NCBI GenBank assembly: GCA_013054445.1
Contig: JAAMPI010001279.1
Span: 1-16,573, forward strand
DNA length: 16,573 bases
Reading direction: 5' to 3'
From: Cudoniella acicularis
Taxonomy: Eukaryota > Ascomycota > Leotiomycetes > Helotiales > Helotiaceae
The notes beneath the pieces were generated by a model. That model ran no database searches. It saw nothing but the letters and a program-made list of their open reading frames with translations, and had not been told where the DNA came from. Shown one piece after another: positions 1-9,700 of the stretch. Position 1 is the stretch's first letter; each line of letters starts with the position of its first letter. The position numbers and the translations under genes are program-made.

Positions 1-73
1 AATTATAAGGCCTAAATTTAGGATCCAAACTAATGGTTTAATATTTTAAAATAAGCATTTTTGCAGAATCAGA

Positions 74-166
74 GGTCGCTTGGTGTAGTGGTTATCACAT
101 CTGCTTTACATTTGAGTTTCAAATTATTAGCGCAGTAGGTCGCAAGTTCGATCCTTGCAGCGATCA
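74..166 (+). tRNA. tRNA-Val (anticodon UAC), intron-containing
   Basis: The cloverleaf folds by eye. The 7-bp acceptor stem pairs 74-80 with 159-165 (one G-U), followed by discriminator A166. The D arm is GTG/CAC and the T arm is GCAAG/CTTGC around TTCGATC. The anticodon loop reads TT-TAC-A (anticodon 107-109), giving valine. A 20-nt intron (111-130) sits one base after the anticodon, the usual place for nuclear tRNA introns; removing it leaves 73 nt. The outermost anticodon-stem pair is a T:T mismatch. The internal A box (TGGTGTAGTGG) and B box (GTTCGATCC) for RNA polymerase III are both present. CCA is not encoded, as expected for a eukaryotic nuclear gene. Confidence 0.93.
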
Positions 167-171
167 TTTTT
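167..171 (+). terminator. RNA polymerase III T-run terminator
   Basis: Five T residues directly follow the discriminator base of the tRNA gene, the standard Pol III termination signal. Confidence 0.8.
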
Positions 172-693
172 GGCATTTTGTTTTTAAGTAGCTATTTCCC
201 CCTCGTATTAGTAACATTACTTTTTGTAAATAAAGTCCAGGTTTTTGTTTCACTTGGGGGGATTCCCAACTCGCTGCGTTTGATGAACACAGCATCCTTC
301 AAATGGTACCTTGAATCGCCCCCATGATGTTATCCTGGAGCTGTGTCACGATAACTGTCTAAGGTCAGGGCTCTCTCTACCTAGGTAAAATCTCATTGCT
401 TGCGTTCAGTAACTCCGTTTCCTGCCGAGACACAAGGTACGCGAAGCTCTGACAGCTAAAATAATTTCGCGTACAGGTGACATCTTCTTCTCGCTTAAGC
501 ATGGAGCCTCTATCTAATCGCCGAAAGCGCCTGGTTCCGCAAACGAATTGTCTTGTTGCATCTGCCCCTCTGCCCCTCTTCCTCTTTCTTACTCATGCAG
601 TATTCAAAACTCCTTTCTGCTCCTGCTCCATAAGTAGGAGCTCTCCCCCACTTTCTCGTATTGCAGTTGGAGCTCAACTCACAACACAGCACA
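172..693 (+). promoter_or_regulatory. Upstream region of the NAD-salvage gene, with a pyrimidine-rich tract
   Basis: I see no gene here; small open frames in this stretch show no protein-like character. A C/T-rich tract at about 561-593 lies 100-130 bp before the start codon, as is common in fungal core promoters and 5' leaders. No specific transcription-factor site is claimed. Confidence 0.4.
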
Positions 694-2181
694 ATGGACT
701 TCATTGGCTCCTCGCCTTTCCCTGAGGGAGTCATCTCCTTTCTCGATACGGATCTCTACAAATTGACGATGCAATGCGCTGTCTTGAAATACTTTTCAGA
801 TGTCCAGGTCACGTATGCATTCCATAATAGAACTCCGGAGAAGAAGCTTTCCAGGGCCGCGTTTCGCTGGCTTCAAATCCAGATCAACAGTCAGTTTGGC
901 ATCAGCCCCGCGTTGGCATTTGCTAACATTGAAACAGAGCTGGGCAATATCGCGCTATCGAACGATGAGCTTCGCTTTCTCCAAACCACTTGCACATATC
1001 TCACGAAGCCATACCTTGATTTCCTGAAGGAATTCCGCCTCAACCCACGCGAACAGGTTGAAGCCTCGTTTACGCCCGAAGCGGACACGGGAAGCGATGA
1101 TGACTTGGGCGAGTTTTGCTTGATCGTAAAAGGAAAATGGGTCGAAACAATCCTCTACGAAATCCCTCTCCTAGCCTTAACCAGCGAAGCATACTTTCGA
1201 TTTATGGACACAGACTGGTCATACGATGGACAAGAAGAAAAGGCTTATGCCAAGGGAATGCGCCTGCTCGAGGCTGGCTGTGTGGTATCTGAATTTGGAA
1301 CCCGGAGAAGGAGAGATTACCACACTCAAGCTCTGGTCTTCCGTGGCCTAGTCAAAGCAAAGAAAGAGGGAGAGCGGACAGGGCTGCCTGGCAAGATCTC
1401 CGGAACAAGCAATGTCCACCTTGCTATGCGATTTGGCATTCCTCCTATTGGCACAGTTGCACATGAGTGGTTTATGGGAGTCGCGGCTATAACAGGAGAC
1501 TACAATAAGGCCACTTTGTTGGCTTTGAGCTATTGGATTGGCTGTTTTGGTGAGGGTGTCTTGGGAATTGCTCTCACAGATACATTTGGCACTCCCGTCT
1601 TCCTGAAAGCTTTCAAGGAACCCATACCACAATTCACCACATTGGAACCAGGCGCTTTATCGAAAAATGCGGAGACTGCTGAAGCTCCCTCAGATAAGCC
1701 ATTGGACCATGAAAATGGAAAGCCAAAAACCTTCGCGGAAGTATTCACTGGTGTGCGACAAGACTCAGGTGACCCCACCAATTTCGTCAAAATGATGAAA
1801 GACTTCTATGATGAGCAAGGAATTAAGGACAAGAAGATCATTGTATTCTCTGACTCCCTGAATATTGACCTCTGCCTGGAGTACAAGAAGATTTCCGACG
1901 AGGCTGGCTTCAACACGACCTTCGGAGTCGGAACTTTCTTCACAAACGACTTCGTCCATCAAAAGACAGGCAAGAAATCAACCCCACTTAATATCGTCAT
2001 CAAGTTGAACTCTGCTGCTGGGAATCCCGCAATTAAGATCAGTGATAATATTGGGAAGAATACGGGCGACAAGGCAACTGTTGAGAAAGTCAAGAAAGAA
2101 CTGGGTTATGTGGAGCGAGACTGGGCTCAAGGTGACGAAGCACATCGATGGGGTCCGGATGATGAACCCGGCAAAAATTAA
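694..2181 (+). CDS. NPT1: Nicotinate phosphoribosyltransferase (NAPRTase), 495 aa
   Basis: This enzyme joins nicotinate to PRPP, with ATP hydrolysis, to give nicotinate mononucleotide: the first step of the Preiss-Handler NAD salvage route. Family hallmarks are seen in order: DTDLYKLTMQ at residues 18-27, the YAFHNRT region (41-47), EFGTRRRRDYHTQ (200-212), GTSNVHLA (237-244), GTVAHEW (253-259) and GVRQDSGDP (353-361). His257 is the likely site of transient phosphorylation, and the DSGD segment probably contacts the phosphoribosyl group. The frame is uninterrupted with no sign of introns. The ATG at 694 (context CACAATGG) is preferred; the frame extends 11 codons further up but has no ATG there. 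Residues about 303-350 form a low-complexity, acidic/polar insert between the ALTDTFGT strand and GVRQDSGD. Yeast Npt1, about 430 aa, is shorter. Identification is firm. Confidence 0.96.
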   Translation: MDFIGSSPFPEGVISFLDTDLYKLTMQCAVLKYFSDVQVTYAFHNRTPEKKLSRAAFRWLQIQINSQFGISPALAFANIETELGNIALSNDELRFLQTTCTYLTKPYLDFLKEFRLNPREQVEASFTPEADTGSDDDLGEFCLIVKGKWVETILYEIPLLALTSEAYFRFMDTDWSYDGQEEKAYAKGMRLLEAGCVVSEFGTRRRRDYHTQALVFRGLVKAKKEGERTGLPGKISGTSNVHLAMRFGIPPIGTVAHEWFMGVAAITGDYNKATLLALSYWIGCFGEGVLGIALTDTFGTPVFLKAFKEPIPQFTTLEPGALSKNAETAEAPSDKPLDHENGKPKTFAEVFTGVRQDSGDPTNFVKMMKDFYDEQGIKDKKIIVFSDSLNIDLCLEYKKISDEAGFNTTFGVGTFFTNDFVHQKTGKKSTPLNIVIKLNSAAGNPAIKISDNIGKNTGDKATVEKVKKELGYVERDWAQGDEAHRWGPDDEPGKN

Positions 2182-3225
2182 CCAAATTTTGAAGGTCTGC
2201 TGATTAGTATGCATGGGGACGGCGCGCGTTGTGGGAAGCATGTGATGGCGTTTTGGGGTCTGGTGGAGCGGCTTATTAGACCTTTAGAAGATTCCGCATA
2301 TATAACGAATCACATATGTGCAGTGGGCGGAATTCTTGCAAGACGAGAAGTATTGCGCTGAGTTTATGAAAATACTAATCGTTCAGCTTTCACACCACTG
2401 CCTCCCTCTTCGTGAGGCCACTATACAATTCGTACGTGGGCAACTCTCTCCCTTTCCCTGTAGAGGGATTCAGTTCCCCATGGAAGAAGTGAAGGCAAAA
2501 TCATGAAGCACGTGAGTTAATAATGGTTTTTTTGTTTCCGTATTCTATTTTTTAGGTCGACGATTATCAGATAGCGAGTCTTTCTGTAATCCTTGGACTT
2601 TTAAACGTCTTCCGCTCCCTTATACATATCTCTTATCTCTACTCAAACACTAAAAGCAGTAATCAAAAGAGCAATAGAAATTAGTAAAAGTATAGCCAAA
2701 AAAAAACATATAACAGCAGGTATTCGCTGGTCGTCACCGACCCAACTACTAATCTGCCGATCCAAAGCTTGCGTATGGCAGAGCGGACGGGAAGCCTAAT
2801 TCTCCCCAGTCTACAATACACTAGCTTCTTGTCGCGTCCCGTTCCCGAATCCCAGTTCTCGCGATTAGGAACTCCGATTAAAGAAAATGTGTTATTTAAA
2901 CTTACAGAAACCATCTCTTAATTAAAATTTCCCTTAAGGACCGAATCCTCTAGATTAAAACTACCTTTGCTTTTACAACATACTTGCTCTTCTCCTTTAC
3001 CGCGTATGTAGCTTTGTATATTCCGATTTCCAGAATAAGTTTCGAAATTTAGCGCTAGAACTAGGAGAGGGATTTATACTATTTCGTAGGACGGCGTTTG
3101 TTTTTATTGCGGTGGTAGAGGAGATTAAGGAGGTCGAGGGTATTTTAGAGGCTCGATTCTAGTAAGACAGTAGTAGGTTTCATTATAGTAGCTGTTAGAT
3201 GTTTGAGGAGGAATGTGATGGTGTT
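2182..3225. other. Gene-free flank grading into AT-rich, repeat-like DNA
   Basis: The first few hundred bases are probably the 3' UTR and terminator of the NAD-salvage gene. From about 2520 the sequence becomes AT-rich and TpA-rich. A 77-codon minus-strand frame at 2681-2914 reads somewhat like repeat-derived coding sequence but matches no domain I can name. I see no supported gene. Confidence 0.5.
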
Positions 3226-3445
3226 TGTCACGACCCGGATGGAGTCCTGGATCCCGGGGTCGTCATATGCGACTGGACCCCTGGACTCCCGGACTCTAAC
3301 ACTACCACCACCTATATAGCCATATAGTTTTCCTGTGTAAGAGCTTCGTGCTCAACCTTTAATACATAACCTCTACACTGATTTACTAGACACTTCAATT
3401 AACGACTAAACCCAACGACCACGTGATATCGCATACCACGTGACA
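3226..3445. mobile_element. Candidate solo LTR, 220 bp
   Basis: The segment starts TGTCACG and ends CGTGACA, a perfect 7-bp terminal inverted repeat with the TG...CA ends typical of retrotransposon LTRs. It is richer in GC than its surroundings. It carries an imperfect inverted repeat near its left end (GGAGTCC at about 3240 and GGACTCC at about 3284) and two CACGTG hexamers (3420-3425 and 3437-3442). The flanking pentamers (GTGTT and ACGGA) do not match, so no target-site duplication is visible. No second LTR or internal coding region is recognisable nearby. A non-autonomous DNA element is the alternative. Confidence 0.45.
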
Positions 3446-3481
3446 ACGGAACGTTACAGTGTTGTCAGGGTTGTAATTTTT

Positions 3482-3800
3482 TAGTAGGGTATGCCGACGG
3501 GAATTTAGGGTTTAGCCGCTAAAAAGTCTAGCAGACTTTAAGGGACGGGCCCTTAAATTCTAGTGCCTTACGCCCTGAACGGGAAACGCGTTCGGGGCTA
3601 GGTCGGTGAAAAGCCAGTGACAAGCCCCTAATAAATATTATAGTGCCTTACACCCTGAACGGGAATCGCGTTCAGAACTGGGTTGCTGAAAAGCCAGCGA
3701 GTCCTTAGGGACGAACCCCTAGAGGGTGTAGCGCCTTATGCGCTGAACTGGAATAAAGAGCTTGAGGCTGAGCCGCTGAAGAGCGCGGTGATGACACCTT
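3482..3800. repeat. Degenerate tandem array, about four units of ~80-88 bp
   Basis: Related units begin near 3482 (most diverged), 3561, 3641 and 3729. Each opens with a variant of TAGTGCCTTACGCCCTGAAC, followed by GGGAA and then a GGTGAAAAGCCAG-like core. Units 2 and 3 also share a GAC-AA-CCCCT tail. Spacings are 79, 80 and 88 bp. No open frame runs through the array. Confidence 0.7.
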
Positions 3801-3899
3801 ACAATGCTTAGGAGATATAACTCTGCCTTTATGTCGTTCTCCAATGCTGGCTCAATTCCTTCGGGAAGACTACAACGGTATCTGAGCATATAGAAAACG

Positions 3900-5240
3900 A
3901 TTGATAGTTGTAAAGAGCTTTTAAAGAGCTTACTCGAATTCCCGCTTAAATTCCTACTTTTTTCCTACTAAAATCGCTAAAACACCTAACTTTAGAAAAA
4001 TAATTTCTTTTTAAATACTAAAGTTATTAATTTACTTTTTTTTAATTATTAAAAGAAAAATAGTTAAATTATAATTATATAATAAAAAAATTTAAAGAAA
4101 TTAAACTTATAAGCTATTAAAATCTTAATTAAAAATTATAAAATATAAATAGTTAATAATTGTTATAGACCTAGTTCGACGCCTTAGCGCTAGGCTAGAT
4201 TAACTTAATAATAGTCGATTTAATAACTTNACGACTGACCGAATAACTNACTATCCNGGGGANTCGCTTACGGACTACTTCGCTTACTAGCGCTATTTNT
4301 ATAGTTAAATAGAGCTTCTCNCTCTAGGAGAACCTCTTCTTCTCTCNTTAGNTTAGTCTCTTCGATAATATAGCACCTTCTTATAAATACGTCTCTACGT
4401 AACGTCAGGGCCCTAATGCCTTTATAAAGCCGTAATATTTTAAAGTCTAACTATTTTTAATAATAATAAACTACTATTATTTAAAGATATTAAGAGTTAT
4501 AAAAAACTATTATTATTATATAATCCTTTCTTAAATATAACTAATAAGATAAGTATAACCTCTATAATAGAGATATACTTAATAAAAGAGGTCTAGACCT
4601 TTAATCTAAGCTTTTTCTTTTAAATAAAACGTTAATTCCTATTATTAATAACTAGGCTATTAACCTTCTAGCCTTTTATAATACTAGCTTTATCTATATT
4701 CTAACGATTTACTAGCTTAATATCCTTAACTTTAAAGACCTCTAATTTATTAAACTAAGGCTTAATTATATTAGTTATAATATTATTAATATATATAAAA
4801 TTAATCTAAAGTTATTTTTTAGTTTATAAAATTAGATTTTATTTAAAAAAGCTTTATATCTATTGTTTTCTAACTATAGTAATGTCTCTTTATATAGCTA
4901 ATATCTACTATATAAAGTCCTTAATCTCTATATAAGTAGGGCAAAGCCCTAGGCTCTCCTAGACTAGTACCTAATCAGTTAAACGTTTTTCCTAAGTTAG
5001 GATAAGCCTTTAAAGAAATATAGCTACTTCTTAATACGATTCGTAGCCTTTAAGATGATTCTAAAGTATAGTCCTTAGAACCCTATAATCTTAACTAGCG
5101 TTTTATATAGATACGCTATTTACGATTAATTTAAGTACTTATATTATATCTTCTTTAATATATTTATTCTTTATAATCAAATTAAAAAATATATAAAATT
5201 TAAATGAAATTAAATAAGGCGTTATAAAGATATAATTATT
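3900..5240. repeat. RIP-mutated AT-rich transposon relic
   Basis: The block is extremely AT- and TpA-rich and nearly devoid of CpA and TpG, while CpG still occurs (for example around 4170-4300). That is the signature of repeat-induced point mutation, which converts CpA to TpA on both strands of duplicated DNA. From 4419 to 4863 I find no CpA or TpG at all. No open frame survives, and I cannot tell which element it came from. Eight isolated ambiguous bases fall at 4230, 4249, 4257, 4263, 4299, 4321, 4347 and 4352, as would be expected from merged near-identical copies. Confidence 0.85.
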
Positions 5241-5370
5241 TAAAGTAGGGGGGTTAGGGGTAGCGGTGAGCTAAGCGAGGTGGGCTAAATAAGGGGGCAT
5301 AGACTTACCCAGCTAATCCTCTACCACTTTTAGTAGTTCAATTGTGATTCTAACAACCTATATAACTAGT

Positions 5371-6015
5371 TCTGCCTTACTAGGATTTATATAGCTCTCC
5401 CAGACTCACTAGACTTTGGTTTGACATTTTTCTAGACGCGGCATCACCCTAGCTGATCCACCGTCTCCTTTTACATAAATCTCCTAGTGTCACTAGACCC
5501 TGATATAAATCTCCACCTCTGCTTAATCCTTCCTAGCTGATTCTCTACCCCTTTATATAAATCACCTAGCGCTATTTAGCCTTAATATAACTTCTTCCTT
5601 AATACGGCATCACCGATACATAAATCTCCACCTTAACCTCGTACCCCCTTTTGTCTGTAGAGCTCTATATCGATACGATCCTGCCTTGCCAGGATTTATA
5701 TATCTCTCCCGTGCTATTAGTCCTTAGTATAATTCTTTCGCGGTATTTCTATTATATAAATCTCTACCTCTGTTTGACGTTGACGTTGACCCTGACCTAA
5801 CCGATCTTATACCCTTTTGTCAATGAACTAGGCCGCTCGTGTAATTCTGCCTTGCTAGGATTTGTAAGAATCTTATAATGCCACTGGCTCTTCGTATGAC
5901 TCCTTAGATGCGGCACCGATGCCGATACAATCCTAGCTAGCTAGGATTTACATGAATCTCCTAGAAGCACTAGACGTTGGTATGACTCCTCCCTGACGCC
6001 GTACTACTATCAGCA
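5371..6015. repeat. Degenerate tandem array, about eight units of ~80 bp
   Basis: The anchor CTGCCTTGCTAGGATTTA recurs in variant form at about 5371, 5690, 5846 and 5931. The gaps (319, 156 and 85 bp) are close to 4, 2 and 1 units of 80 bp. Diverged intermediate units can be seen at about 5450 and 5531, sharing TATAAATCNCCTAG and CACTAGAC motifs. Several units end in a GCGGCATCACCGAT-like word. The array is only moderately RIP-affected. Its unit is not evidently related to the array at 3482-3800. Confidence 0.7.
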
Positions 6016-6764
6016 GACTTGCTACTAGTGATCTCCCCTTTGTTAACCCGGCTGATACGGTCGTTTCTCTCCTGCCTTAATTTACGTAAACCAAACCTGT
6101 CGTCAGAGCACCTTGGCCCTTTACTTTCTATAGGCAGGACAATAACGAGGAAAAAGAAACACGCGGGTAAAGTGTAGTATTAAGAGACCTAAAGCAAAGA
6201 GGAGTAAATTGAGTATTACCGAAATCTAGATTATAGAAATCGCCCTATAGACGTTGAAGAAACGTTATGGAATAATGAGGCTAAGCCTGCTTAATGTTAC
6301 AAGTATCACGTGTATATAAGCGAATATAGATCTAAAAAAGGTTCCGGCAGGATTCTTGTCGGAGCCAAAATCGGACCCGCCCCTAGACACAAGACTGGGA
6401 AAGTATACCCGAGCCTCGGGGGAGGCCAAAACGAGCCCCTTGGGTACTAAAATGGGTCTCCCTATGCATGCTCAGGCTGACTCTACCGTGTGCTCAGGCC
6501 GTGCTCAGGAATGCTCACCCTCGGCTTAAACTTGCTCACCCATATCTCAGGCTAAAGCAGCAGCTGCTCAGGTCCAAAGACGGAAATGGAAAATGTCATG
6601 AAAACATTCCCATACTAAAACAGCTGTTACAGCGAAAATAAGCAAAACGTGACGAACAGATGAATTATCTCGATGTTTTGCTCTATCTTATGTATGTTAA
6701 TTCCTGAACCAAAGTAAACAGCGCAATAGAAAGGCCAGAAGTTCTTGTTCATATTTCAGGTTAA
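6016..6764. other. Gene-free spacer with a GCTCA-motif cluster
   Basis: No gene is visible. Between 6470 and 6572 the pentamer GCTCA occurs six times (starting at 6470, 6492, 6503, 6513, 6534 and 6566), mostly as TGCTCAGG or TGCTCACC. A related TCTCAGG lies at 6545. Spacing is irregular (10-32 bp). The rest is ordinary spacer and probably holds the 3' UTR of the minus-strand gene that ends at 6765. Confidence 0.5.
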
Positions 6765-9700
6765 TTAAATAACGATTTCACCTCCTAAGCTCTCTCTTGC
6801 ACGGAAAAGCGAAGGCGGCGACAGTATGTTGATAGTAGGACTCTTGACCTGTCCAGGATTAAAACCTAGATCTTATTAGCCAAAGGTATAAAAGATTATC
6901 CAAAATGAAAGTGAAAGAACCAACAAACCTTCTAAGGGCCTCAGTTGAGCGTGAAGTTGAGGGTGAAGTGAGACATCATCAGCCTCACGAGCAGCATTTT
7001 TCAGGTTCCAGTAGTCCTTGCCAAGTACGAAACCACGTGGTCTCAATCGTGGTACAACCGTGAAGATCGCTTTAACAAAGCCCTCTTCTCTTTCCAGTTT
7101 TACTCCTGCTATTGCGTCTCGAATCATGACCTCAACATACTCCGTTGGTGTAAATACGCCAGTCTTGCTCGAGAATGTCTTGAGAGGTGGGAAAGAAATG
7201 GGCCTCGTTTCTAGTCCGTACTTCTCAACCTCATATCGCGATATTAAGTTGTCATCAAATCCTATTTCGTAGACGATGTTGCATGTCTCCGTTGACGAGG
7301 CGGTACGGATCTGAACATCCATGTATCCCGAGTCACCTAGCACCATCGGAACAGAATAACCGTCGGCCATGGTTGCGTTGGAAAGAGGCCGAGTATTGGT
7401 ATTAAAAACTTTGTTGGCCTCTCTGTTGGCGATGGATACACTTTCGGAGTCGTCGTTGGTGGAAATGTCGCGAATAAGAGGAGTCGACACAGGGTAAGAG
7501 TTGGCTGGTAAAGGCATGTCCTCAGATGTTGTCCCACTAGGTTGAACGGCACGTTTAGATGAAGAATTATTGTTGGCAGTTTCAGCCCAAGCAAAGCTCT
7601 GTGGTGTTTCAAGTAGATTTTTCCTTTTGCTGGCTATGGATACATTATCGCCATTGTTGTTTGTGAAACTGTCGGTAATGAGAGGGTTTGACATAGGGTA
7701 AGAGTTGGCTGGCAGAGGTATGTCCTTCGATGTTGTCACCCTAGGCTGAAGGTCCCGTTCAGATCCAGAATTATTGCTAGTCGTCTGGGCAATGTTCTCT
7801 TGTCCACTAGGCTGAATGTCAGGTTTAGATCCAGAATTATTGCCAGCAGTTTCAGCCTGAGCAACGTTCTCTTGTGTGTCGAGTGGCTGAACGGGTGGCT
7901 TCCTCTTTCGTGTAAAAAGCTTTTTAAACCTGCCGATCAGCATAGTTGTCTTAGAATTTTGCGGTAGGGCTGTTATAATGCCTAGGTCTGTGGCCAGAGG
8001 TTCTATTTCTGTCGAGGGGATTTCTGTTAATAGAATTTCTGTTGATGGAATTTCTGTCGCTAGAGGGATATTTTGAATTCCGTCTCCCCTGGAGATTTCT
8101 ACTTCCACAAATTTATAGTCAGAACCTGAGAAAATCCGCTCTACGTCAAGGTCCCGAGGGGGTGGCCTTGTAAAAGGAATAGAGAGTAAAATCTTCACTT
8201 GCCTTTCATCCTATTATATTCTTCACTCAAACTCAAAACATCTTTAAGGTTTTCCTTGCTAAAAGGCTTTAGAATGATAATATTCTCACCCTGTTTAAGT
8301 CAGTTTGTTTTCCTATTAATAAAGTTGTGAAATATACCCGATGCTCAAAAGGATATTGTAAATCAATTAGTGCCCTTTGATTCACGAGCCCAGACTGCCT
8401 TGCAGACAACATGGTCTTTTCTCGCTCGCCATATTCGCTCCTAACTGTCTCTAAGCCCGTATTAGTACTCGAGGAGCCTTGGCTTGTTAAGTTCGTAGCG
8501 TGAGCGGGAGCGGGGATTGCGGCATAAGGTCGTGTCCGTCGATACTCCAGAGTTTTTCCGATGCGCACAGGTGGATGATTGCTGCTACTTTGGCCCACTT
8601 TTTGTGACATGCTTGCCAAGTTCTCAGGTTTCAAGGTGAGTGATAATAGAGCTTCAAAATGTTGTTGAACCTCTTCAAATACCCCAATAAAAGGCAGTAT
8701 ATATGCAGTGTTGGTGGTTGGATAACCTGATACTATGTGCCCATACACATCACCGTTAATAGAATTAAAGACCCATGATCCACAATCGCCATCAGCTATT
8801 CGCATTAGATGACGCGTTATTTTAGAATAAGAATATGTAACAAACTCACAAAAAGCCCCCTCAGCACGTGTCACAATCCAGAGTTGTTGGAATTTCTTTG
8901 CTCTCGGCCGCAAAGAAAATGCTGTAGCAGCAGACAGTGTTCCTTCGACTGGTTCGTTGTCGGAGCCAGTACAGATTAAAACTCCAGTGGGTGATGGCTT
9001 AGCGGTAATAGTACTTGGAATTATCTTGTGACCCTTCCAAGAAATCTCCATTGGCCTAGCACTGACCATTCGTCTAAAGTTGTTATTCTCTACGGCGATA
9101 AGGGCCCAATCAGAGCCGGGAGAAGAAAGCGTTGAGGACCCTGAACGATCAAAGGTTCCGAACTTTTCGAATGACGCGTCTAGATCTAGTGTATCATAAG
9201 CTTTGCAAGTTTGGATAGGACGGGAAAACCCTGCCTTTAGCTTTCATACTAACTGCCGAAGCTGACTTAAGGCGCGGCCCAGTCGCGGATTCTTTTGGTT
9301 GGGGGTTCGTAGATTGTTCGTCTTGAACATCTTCCATATCCATGGAGCTATGAGACTTGTCCGAGCTGGTGGAATAGCTCCCTAATTCTCTTTAACCTCA
9401 GAGGGCGGTGCCATCAATGAATGACTTGTACCTTGACTAGTAATCTCTGCCAAATTATCGTCTTCCTCCGAGCCGTTGTAAGGATCGCCAAGCCCATAGA
9501 AAGCAAACTCAGGGTCACCTCCGTCTTGCGGATATTGGTTAGAAGCAGTAACCTCGGCTTGGTGGAAAGCATGGGCAGTAGTTGTCCCAAACAGGCTATT
9601 GCCAACGAAGACGGGACCTCCTATAGTAGCCCTTTTCCCCGGTCTGCCACTGCCACCCGAAACCAAGACGGCAGTACCGAAGTTCCGTAGTGGACCATTA

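Noticed and set aside
11..22. Perfect palindrome CCTAAATTTAGG near the window start
   Set aside because: A 12-bp AT-rich palindrome is not informative alone, and nothing nearby gives it a role.
2681..2914. 77-codon minus-strand open frame
   Set aside because: Sits in AT-rich repeat-like DNA with no named domain; possibly repeat-derived but not supportable as a gene.
5231..5290. TTAGGG within a G-rich stretch, a possible telomere trace
   Set aside because: Only a single TTAGGG unit is present; no tandem telomeric repeat.
7018..7405. Plus-strand open frames opposite the protease-like gene
   Set aside because: Antisense shadows of the minus-strand coding sequence.
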